Source of the DNA: Chitinophaga jiangningensis
Lineage (GTDB): Bacteria > Bacteroidota > Bacteroidia > Chitinophagales > Chitinophagaceae
Reading direction: 5' to 3'
Assembly (NCBI RefSeq): GCF_900142605.1
Contig: NZ_FRBL01000002.1
Coordinates: forward strand, 682,001-746,000
Length of the DNA: 64,000 nt
The notes beneath the pieces are model-generated. The model searched no databases and was not told the DNA's origin. It saw only the letters and a program-made list of their open reading frames with translations. Shown here piece after piece: positions 34,306-41,185 of this stretch. A program made the position numbers and the translations under genes. Within the stretch, counting starts at the first letter, position 1. Every line of letters starts with the position of its first letter.

Positions 34306-35955
34306 ATGAAAATAAAAATCCTGTCGCTGGCACTACTGGGATTTAGTGCTGTCAGTGTTGCACAAAAACAAACACAACCCAACATCATCCTGATTATGGT
34401 GGATGACATGGGCTATTCAGACATTGGCGCCTACGGATCGGAAATCCGTACGCCTAATCTCGATCGCCTTGCTGCGGAAGGCTTGCGGCTGAAAGAGTTT
34501 TATAACAACTCTATCTGTGCACCTACCCGCGCCTCCCTGCTCACGGGGCAGAGTAATCACAAAGCAGGCGTAGGTTATTTCAACGTCAACCTCGGGCTGC
34601 CGGCTTACCAGGGCTACCTGAACCGGGAATCGCTCACACTTGCGGAAGTACTGAAGCAGGCGGGCTACAGCACGCTGATGTCCGGCAAATGGCATGTGGG
34701 AGATGATAGTATTGCATGGCCAAACCAGCGCGGTTTTGATCGCTTCTTCGGCTTTATTGGCGGCGCCAGTAACTATTATGACATCAACGGCTACACGGAC
34801 AAGGCACCGCCGGTACCATTGGTAGAAAACAACCAGCGTATCAACCTCGCACCGGGCAAATACCTCACCGATGAAATTGCAGGCCACGCCGTACAGTTTC
34901 TTGAAGAACAAAGCAAAACCAACAAACCGTTCTTTTTGTATGTGGCCTATAACGCGCCACATTGGCCACTCCAGGCGCAGCCGGAAGACATTGCCCGCTA
35001 CAAAGGCAGATATAGCATTGGCTGGGATTCCCTGCGCAGCGAGCGCTTCGCCAAACAGCAGCAGCTGGGCCTGATAGCTCCTAACAGTACGTTAGCTCCC
35101 GATCCGGAAGTACCGGCATGGGCTAGTCTCACCTGGGATGAGCAACAACTATGGCAAAAGAAAATGGAAGTATATGCTGCCATGATAGACCGGATGGACC
35201 AGGGCGTAGGTAAGATCCTCGAAACACTGAAAGCACTGAAGAAAGACGACAACACACTGATCGTATTCATCTCCGACAACGGCGCGCAGGGTGGATTTAT
35301 TCCTACCGGCCGCAGGCGGCAACGCAGCTCAGGCCCCATAGGCACTGCCGGCTCTTACGACTACCAGGAACAAAGCTGGGCGCATGTTTCCAATACGCCA
35401 TTCCGTTCGTATAAAGCCAGCGCTTATGAAGGTGGCATCAGTTCCCCGCTCATCGCCTGGTTTCCGAATAAAATCAAAGCAGGCAGCATTGCTACCGGCA
35501 CTGCTCACCTGATCGACCTGGCACCTACTTTTTATGAGTTCGCAGGCGCACAGTATCCAGCTACCTACCAGCAGGTAAAAACAAATCCGCTGCAAGGGGT
35601 AAGCCTGGCGCGACTCTTCCGCGAAGGCCAGGAAATCAGCCGCCCACAGCCGCTATTCTGGGAGCGGGCTGGCAATCGGGCCGTGCGTAAAGGTAAATGG
35701 AAAATAGTATCGTCTTATCCATCGAAGGATTGGGAGTTATTCGACATTGCCGCTGACCGTGCAGAAACACGCAACCTTGCAGCTGCACATCCCGAAGTAG
35801 TGAAAGAGCTTGCGGCCGATTATGATCAATGGGCTAAGGCCAATGATGTAGTGGACTATGATAAAATAAAACCACAGGGTAACCAGGGCTTTGCAGCACC
35901 TACCGGTGCCAACACCGCAGCAGCCCCGCAAAACAATAAAAGACCAAACCGATAA
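34306..35955 (+). CDS. Sulfatase (family S1), tandem copy 1
   Basis: The 549-residue exported enzyme has a signal peptide (1-20). The metal motif is MVDDMGYSDIGAYG (Asp33, Asp34). The formylglycine site is CAPTR with Cys71, followed by ASLLTGQ; the second metal cluster is FISDNGAQ. It removes sulfate groups from a glycan, in the periplasm or on the surface, ahead of or during SusC/SusD uptake. It is closely related to the next gene (4 bases further on), with the main differences in the region around residues 150-180 and in the Ala/Asn-rich tail. A maturase for formylglycine must be elsewhere in the genome. Confidence 0.95.
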   Translation: MKIKILSLALLGFSAVSVAQKQTQPNIILIMVDDMGYSDIGAYGSEIRTPNLDRLAAEGLRLKEFYNNSICAPTRASLLTGQSNHKAGVGYFNVNLGLPAYQGYLNRESLTLAEVLKQAGYSTLMSGKWHVGDDSIAWPNQRGFDRFFGFIGGASNYYDINGYTDKAPPVPLVENNQRINLAPGKYLTDEIAGHAVQFLEEQSKTNKPFFLYVAYNAPHWPLQAQPEDIARYKGRYSIGWDSLRSERFAKQQQLGLIAPNSTLAPDPEVPAWASLTWDEQQLWQKKMEVYAAMIDRMDQGVGKILETLKALKKDDNTLIVFISDNGAQGGFIPTGRRRQRSSGPIGTAGSYDYQEQSWAHVSNTPFRSYKASAYEGGISSPLIAWFPNKIKAGSIATGTAHLIDLAPTFYEFAGAQYPATYQQVKTNPLQGVSLARLFREGQEISRPQPLFWERAGNRAVRKGKWKIVSSYPSKDWELFDIAADRAETRNLAAAHPEVVKELAADYDQWAKANDVVDYDKIKPQGNQGFAAPTGANTAAAPQNNKRPNR

Positions 35956-35959
35956 CAAC

Positions 35960-37588
35960 ATGAAAAAATTAATGATACTGGCCATGGCAGGCATGTTCAC
36001 CACTCCTGCTTACCTGACCGCCCAACAAAAGAAACCCAACATCATCCTGATTATGGTGGATGATATGGGGTATTCAGACCTCGGCTGCTACGGCTCCGAG
36101 ATACACACGCCTAACCTGGATCGCCTTGCCAGCGAGGGTTTACGACTAAAGGAATTTTACAACAACTCCATTTGTGCGCCTACCCGTGCCTCGCTGCTGA
36201 GCGGGCAGTATCAGCACAAAGCAGGTGTTGGCTACTTTGATGTAAACCTTGGCCTGCCAGCCTACCAGGGATATCTTAACAGGGAATCCCTCACACTGGC
36301 GGAAGTGCTGCGCAGCGGCGGTTATAACACCCTGATGTCCGGCAAGTGGCATATCGGAAACGATAGCTTGTCGTGGCCCAACCAGCGCGGCTTCGACCAG
36401 TTTTTTGGGGTAATAGGCGGTGGCGCCAATTACTTCAACGCCAACCCTATGCCGCTGTTTGGCCGCCAGTATCCGGTGATCATTGAAGAAAATAATAAGC
36501 GCCTGCATCCTGCAGACGATAGCTATTATTTCACGGATGAGATTGCGGGGCACGCCATCAAATATCTGGAACAGCAGCGCAACAGCAGCAAACCATTTTT
36601 TCTGTACCTCGCCTTCAACGCGCCGCATTGGCCATTGCAGGCCTTACCGGAGGACATCGCAAAATACAAAGGCAGGTACGACATCGGCTGGGATTCCCTC
36701 CGCGAAGAGCGACTTGCCAAACAGCGCCAGCTGGGCATACTGGCGGCAGGGCAAACCGTGGCACCGCGCGATGCAGATGTTCCGGAATGGAATAGTCTCA
36801 CCTGGGATGAAAAGCAACTCTGGAAAGCAAAAATGGAAGTCTACGCTGCCATGGTGGACCACATGGATAAAAGTGTAGGCCAGGTGCTCGCTAAACTGAA
36901 AGAGCTGAAAAAAGATGACAACACACTGATCGTTTTTATTTCTGACAATGGTGCTCCGGCGGAAGACGTAGCACATGGCGGTGCGAAGGCTGCCCGCAAC
37001 CTGGGGCCGGTGGGCACTTCCGGCTCTTTTGAGTCGCAGGGGAAAAACTGGTCGTATGTATCCAACACACCTTTCCGTGCGTTTAAAAACTTTATGTACG
37101 AAGGTGGCATCAGCTCCCCGCTGATTGCATGGTTCCCCGGAAAGATAGCGGCTAACACCATTTCCCAGGGCACCGCTCACCTGATCGACCTGGCGCCTAC
37201 TTTTTATGACCTGGCTGGTGTTAAATATCCGCAGCAGTATAACGGTGTTACCACCAATCCTTTGCCTGGCAAGAGCCTGACAGGATTGTTTTTTCACAAC
37301 AGCGTCCTCCATCGGGTGGAGCCAATTTTCTGGGAGCGGGCAGGCAACCGGGCCGTGCGCAAAGGCAAGTGGAAGCTGGTATCTATTTATCCATCGTATC
37401 GCTGGGAGTTGTATGACCTGGAAGCTGACCGGGGAGAAACCAATGACGTAGCGGCCAAAAACACACAGGTGGTGAACGAACTATCGGCTGCATATTTTGC
37501 CTGGGCTAAGAAAACCGGTGTGGTGAATTATGATGACATCAAAGGATCGAATCCGATTGAGGGTGTGTTGAATAAGAAAGGGCGGTAG
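35960..37588 (+). CDS. Sulfatase (family S1), tandem copy 2
   Basis: This 542-residue paralogue of the previous gene has a signal peptide (1-22), metal motif MVDDMGYSDLGCYG, formylglycine site CAPTR (Cys72) and FISDNGAP. The frame is open further upstream, but the ATG at 35960 gives a clean signal peptide and lies 4 bases after the stop of copy 1, so it is taken as the start. Relative to copy 1 it has a longer substrate-pocket loop (NPMPLFGRQYPVIIEENNK), which suggests a different sulfate position or sugar. It is the last gene of the operon and is followed by the REP-like block. Confidence 0.95.
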   Translation: MKKLMILAMAGMFTTPAYLTAQQKKPNIILIMVDDMGYSDLGCYGSEIHTPNLDRLASEGLRLKEFYNNSICAPTRASLLSGQYQHKAGVGYFDVNLGLPAYQGYLNRESLTLAEVLRSGGYNTLMSGKWHIGNDSLSWPNQRGFDQFFGVIGGGANYFNANPMPLFGRQYPVIIEENNKRLHPADDSYYFTDEIAGHAIKYLEQQRNSSKPFFLYLAFNAPHWPLQALPEDIAKYKGRYDIGWDSLREERLAKQRQLGILAAGQTVAPRDADVPEWNSLTWDEKQLWKAKMEVYAAMVDHMDKSVGQVLAKLKELKKDDNTLIVFISDNGAPAEDVAHGGAKAARNLGPVGTSGSFESQGKNWSYVSNTPFRAFKNFMYEGGISSPLIAWFPGKIAANTISQGTAHLIDLAPTFYDLAGVKYPQQYNGVTTNPLPGKSLTGLFFHNSVLHRVEPIFWERAGNRAVRKGKWKLVSIYPSYRWELYDLEADRGETNDVAAKNTQVVNELSAAYFAWAKKTGVVNYDDIKGSNPIEGVLNKKGR

Positions 37589-37624
37589 ACCGACAGGTGG
37601 AACGAGGATTTAATGCATGGCGGC

Positions 37625-37848
37625 GTAGAGACGGCTGGCTAGCCGTCTCCTCGCTTCAATCTACTACATAATCTCGCAAATGATCAATTCACATTATCGA
37701 AGACCTAAGCGGAGACTGACTCGAGGAGACGGCTAGCCAGCCGTCTCTACGCTTCAATCTACTACATAATCTCCCAAATGATCAATTCACATTATCGAAG
37801 ACCTAAGCGGAGACTGACTCGAGGAGACGGCTAGCCAGCCGTCTCTAC
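37625..37848. repeat. REP/BIME-like block: three GTAG-hairpins, two in a 98-bp tandem repeat
   Basis: A 29-base motif made of GTAG plus a 22-base imperfect palindrome (GAGACGGCT...AGCCGTCTC) occurs at 37625-37653 in plus orientation. It recurs inverted at 37722-37750 and 37820-37848. The latter two end two copies of a 98-bp tandem unit (37653-37750 and 37751-37848) that differ at one base. A GTAG tetranucleotide before a palindrome, set in inverted pairs, is the signature of REP/BIME elements spread by RAYT (TnpA_REP) transposases. No such transposase gene is in the window. Confidence 0.82.
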
Positions 37849-37861
37849 GCCGCTAATCAAT

Positions 37862-38001
37862 GTAATTGACAGTATGTTAGTATTTCACCAGTAATCAACA
37901 ATTCAAAGTAATTGACAGCATGCTAGTATTCCACCGATAATCAACAATCTCAGCGTAATTGACTGTATCCTGGTATTCCACCATCAATCAACAATTTTCA
38001 T
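37862..38001. repeat. Three degenerate tandem repeats of 46-47 bp
   Basis: Units start at 37862, 37908 and 37955. Each begins GTAATTGAC, has TAGTATT.CACC or TGGTATTCCACC in the middle and ends near ATCAACAATT. They adjoin the REP-like block but differ from it in sequence. There is no gene in this gap between 37588 and 38082. Confidence 0.7.
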
Positions 38002-38081
38002 GTTTTTCATAAGCACTTGCAGCGTTACGCCGCTGAACAATATTTTTTTATTGATCAGCATTTTTTAGTAACTTATTACTA

Positions 38082-38768
38082 ATGCAAACCCTTGACACAT
38101 ATCGAATACCCTGGTGGAGAAAGACTTTGCTCTTCCTCCGCCGTTTCTTTCAACCAAAATCAATCTACCGCAGCCAGGAAATCAGGTGGTTTTTTACTAA
38201 AGATGACCCCGGTATCAACGCCTGGTTTGCGCAGCAGGGGAAACTGCCCTCCGATGCTGTACCGCGTACGGACACCTACTTTTACCTGCCAAACATGGAT
38301 CATTCCAGCATTAAACTGCGGGAAGGTAATATGGAACTAAAAAGACGCGTGACGCCTGCTGAAATGGTACGCCTCTCCGCTACGGTACAGGGCATCATTG
38401 AATCCTGGGAAAAGCTGACCGGTAAAGAAATCCCCAATCGCGTGCTGGACGATGTAAATACCAATAACAACTATCTGCGTGTTCGGGTGCATAAACGGCG
38501 TACAGGCGTGAAGGTGACCCGCAACGGAACCGCTGACTTTAACGTATTTGACATCTCCCAAAAATTAGAAAGCGGATGCCAGATAGAATACACAGCCTTA
38601 GAAATTCAGGACAAGCAATTCTTCACTTTTGGAATAGAATGGTTTGGGGAAGCAGCACCGCAGGAGTATGCGGAGTATCTGACAGGTGTGGTGGCGGAGT
38701 GTAATTTGCCGGCGACAAATTCGTTGTCTTACCCGATGTTTATTAAACAGATTATGATGGATGTCTAA
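38082..38768 (+). CDS. Uncharacterised protein, possibly CYTH-like
   Basis: The family is not recognised with certainty. The 228-residue protein has no signal peptide or membrane helix, so it is probably cytoplasmic. Alternating charged strands (QEIRWFF near residue 35, TDTYFYLP near 65, then IKLREGNMELKRR near 78-90) resemble the EExxK-like and RxR strands of CYTH/triphosphate-tunnel proteins, where such residues line a tunnel that binds polyphosphate or nucleotides. The match is only by eye. It stands alone between the repeat block and twin stem-loop F, which begins at its stop codon. The phytase locus next to it also concerns phosphate compounds, which may be coincidence. Confidence 0.75.
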   Translation: MQTLDTYRIPWWRKTLLFLRRFFQPKSIYRSQEIRWFFTKDDPGINAWFAQQGKLPSDAVPRTDTYFYLPNMDHSSIKLREGNMELKRRVTPAEMVRLSATVQGIIESWEKLTGKEIPNRVLDDVNTNNNYLRVRVHKRRTGVKVTRNGTADFNVFDISQKLESGCQIEYTALEIQDKQFFTFGIEWFGEAAPQEYAEYLTGVVAECNLPATNSLSYPMFIKQIMMDV

Positions 38769-38835
38769 ACGTTTCCCAACGCCTTCGGCGTTGGGAAACG
38801 TTTAGAGACCAGTGCCTCGGGCACTGGTCTCTAAA
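38764..38835. repeat. Twin stem-loop element F filling a convergent gap
   Basis: Hairpin 1 (38764-38806) has a 20-bp perfect stem and loop TTC. Hairpin 2 (38801-38835) has a 16-bp perfect stem and loop TCG. The bases TTTAGA at 38801-38806 are shared. The left arm includes the stop codon of the plus-strand gene, and the right end is two bases from the stop codon of the minus-strand phytase gene. Confidence 0.9.
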
Positions 38836-38836
38836 G

Positions 38837-39886
38837 CTATTCATTAATCTGCAAGTCCTTGCCGATATCTTCCCAGCGATAGAAATGAAATGTTTTATCG
38901 TCGCTCATCACCACAAATAATCCATGTTTGAAAGTACTATCCAGCGGAGTGCTCACCATATCAGAGCCATCACTATGGCCAGCGGCCACCGTTACTGTTT
39001 TCAACCATTCGTTGTTACCGGCCCGATTGAAGATCTGGAATTTGTTGGCACCCTGATCCGATACCAGGAGATAGCCTTTATCAGGAGCGGTTTTATAGAT
39101 ACTAATTCCTTCGTGATCTTCCGTGAAGCCGGTTTTGGCAAATACGGCCAACTCGCTGTCGCCCCTGGCAGGGTCTGCATAATATTTGCGTACACCAAAC
39201 TGCTCGTCTGAATAGTAGACATAACCCAGTTCATTATCTACCGCAATTGCCTCAATTTCCTTCTTCCCGCTGTATTTCCCGAACTTACGAACCAGCGTGG
39301 CTTTTACCTTACCCTGGCCATCATCGGAGAGTTCATACTGCCAGAGGTAGCCACCTGCGGTAGGGCCGTTTTTACGGCCGGCGATGGCATAGTGCTTTCC
39401 TTCCGGGGACGTATATACGGCGATGCCCATCAGGTCGCGGTACATTTCGCCGGTTTCACCTTCAAATACCGGCACACCGCCGTTATCAATGGGCTTCATA
39501 TCCGGCAGGGAAAAGAAACGCAGCTTGCCAGTCATACGCTCGCTCGCTACAGCAAAATCCACCGGTTTGCCATTCAGCATAAGTCCGTAAGCGATGTCCA
39601 CATTGTTGGGGCGTTTAATATCACGCACTACCAGCTCCGGAATAATTTTTCCTTTCAGGTTAAATACATACAGGGCGCCGTCTTCTGCTTTGTCAGTGCC
39701 TATCACCAGGCTTTTGGAAGGATCGGCCTTGTTGATCCAGATAGCAGGATCATCAGAGTCATGCTTTACTGCTTCTGTAACGATTACAGGCTGGATGGCA
39801 TCAGCTGTATTACGGTTTCCGCTCTTGCAGCCGGCGGCCAGTATCAGCGCCGCTCCGGCAAGAAGGATACTATTTTTATGGTTCAT
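38837..39886 (-). CDS. Beta-propeller phytase lipoprotein
   Basis: The 349-residue protein has a lipobox (LAAGC, Cys20) and the beta-propeller phytase (3-phytase) pattern: DSDDPAIWINKADPSKSLVIGTDK near the start, GALYVFNLKGK, then RPNNVDIAYG, and later IEAIAVDNELGYVYYSDEQFG. These enzymes remove phosphate from phytate (inositol hexakisphosphate) with calcium at the active site. The lipid anchor puts it on a membrane, probably the outer surface. It is the last gene of an operon with a beta-helix lipoprotein and a TonB-dependent receptor. Beta-propeller phytase genes are known to cluster with TonB-receptor genes, so phosphate or inositol-phosphate scavenging is the likely role. Confidence 0.92.
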   Translation of the reverse strand: MNHKNSILLAGAALILAAGCKSGNRNTADAIQPVIVTEAVKHDSDDPAIWINKADPSKSLVIGTDKAEDGALYVFNLKGKIIPELVVRDIKRPNNVDIAYGLMLNGKPVDFAVASERMTGKLRFFSLPDMKPIDNGGVPVFEGETGEMYRDLMGIAVYTSPEGKHYAIAGRKNGPTAGGYLWQYELSDDGQGKVKATLVRKFGKYSGKKEIEAIAVDNELGYVYYSDEQFGVRKYYADPARGDSELAVFAKTGFTEDHEGISIYKTAPDKGYLLVSDQGANKFQIFNRAGNNEWLKTVTVAAGHSDGSDMVSTPLDSTFKHGLFVVMSDDKTFHFYRWEDIGKDLQINE

Positions 39887-39911
39887 GCTTTTAGCTTAAA
39901 ACGTGAGTTGC

Positions 39912-41174
39912 TTATTTAACACCAAATGCCCCGATATTGGCAGATGGCGCCGGTGAACTATACTGGGTACCATTGATAACAATACCGGCCGACCAGTTGC
40001 GGCTGAAGGTATTAATACCCGCACCAATCGCAGGAGAACCGGACTGCAGGCGGAAATCCCAGCTAAGGTCAAAGTCGGGACTGCTCATGGTGGTAGACAG
40101 CGGATAGTTTACAAATTTAGGATCATTATCACCTGCTTTGGTACCGCGGATTTCATTTTTGCCGCCGATAATATCGTTGCCCGGCTGAAACTGGTTAACG
40201 GTCGTTTGATCGTAACCGTAGTACAGGTTGTTACTGATCACGGAGCGACTATCTTCCAGCTTCTTGGTATCGTGTTTAATACCGAAACGCGCATTTGCGA
40301 ACAGGTTATTATAAATCTCTGCATACACAGATGCTTCCAGCCACACGCTGCCACCTTTGATGGTAGGCCTTCTCCAGCCGGTGGTAACGATGGTATTGTT
40401 ATAAGCTACAACGTGCGCCTGCGGCGTACGGTCGCCGGAGTTAGAGAGCTTTAAAGCGTTGGTGTTGGTAGAATAAAACAGGTTGTAGGCTACGTCAGCA
40501 ATACAGCCGGATTTGATGTTAATACCTTCACCGCCGGTTAAACCGGTTGTATAAAATTTGTTGTTGGAGAAGATGATGGAACCACCTTCGATATATGTAC
40601 AATCTTCCTGGAAGTTACGGAAGATACAGTTGGTAACCACCAGTTTACCTTTGCTGTTGATAAACCACAGGGCGGGTAGGTTTTCGCCGGCCACCGCCTT
40701 GTACAGTCCTTCTTTTACCGAAGCGGAAGCCTCGGTAGTGGTAGCGCCGCCATATTCAATAATAGCATTATCCAGCAGCAACTCCTGGCAGGTAGGCGCC
40801 GCGAGGATGCCTCCCCATTGCTTACCGAATTTTTTGGCAGCCGTTCTGTAGCCTTCTTCGATGGTGATTTTCACCGGGAACTCCGGTGTACCTACTGCAT
40901 AGAGATTTCCTTTTACGATGAACTCCGGTTTGGCGAGGGTATCCATGATAACCGTTACGCCTTCTTCAATCGTGAGGGATTTACCTTCCGGAACGGTGAT
41001 GTCGCCCACTACACGCTTCACACTACCTTTGGTCCAGATGCCGTATACATCACCTTTAATACCCTCGGTATTGCTTTCCGTTCCGGTAGTATCCACATCG
41101 ATATTTGCTTTCTTACATCCGGTGGCCATCATTACTGCCAGCAACAGGAAACAGATATATTTATTGAAAGTCAT
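39912..41174 (-). CDS. Surface lipoprotein with parallel beta-helix repeats
   Basis: The 420-residue protein has a lipobox (MATGC, Cys20). A right-handed beta-helix is suggested by repeated short strands with Asn/Gly turns (GDITVPEGKSLTIEEGVTV, then FINSKGKLVVTNCIFRNFQ, then VVAYNNTIVTTG, then ISNNLYYGY). No pectate-lyase-type catalytic set was recognised, so it may bind rather than cut. It lies 11 bases after the TonB receptor and 25 bases before the phytase, so a role as the surface partner of that receptor is likely, in place of a SusD. Confidence 0.85.
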   Translation of the reverse strand: MTFNKYICFLLLAVMMATGCKKANIDVDTTGTESNTEGIKGDVYGIWTKGSVKRVVGDITVPEGKSLTIEEGVTVIMDTLAKPEFIVKGNLYAVGTPEFPVKITIEEGYRTAAKKFGKQWGGILAAPTCQELLLDNAIIEYGGATTTEASASVKEGLYKAVAGENLPALWFINSKGKLVVTNCIFRNFQEDCTYIEGGSIIFSNNKFYTTGLTGGEGINIKSGCIADVAYNLFYSTNTNALKLSNSGDRTPQAHVVAYNNTIVTTGWRRPTIKGGSVWLEASVYAEIYNNLFANARFGIKHDTKKLEDSRSVISNNLYYGYDQTTVNQFQPGNDIIGGKNEIRGTKAGDNDPKFVNYPLSTTMSSPDFDLSWDFRLQSGSPAIGAGINTFSRNWSAGIVINGTQYSSPAPSANIGAFGVK

Positions 41175-41185
41175 AATTATAATGT

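Noticed and set aside
37625..37848. The repeat block as a CRISPR array
   Set aside because: There are only two 98-bp units, almost identical along their whole length, so there are no unique spacers; the inverted copy and GTAG tag fit REP/BIME.
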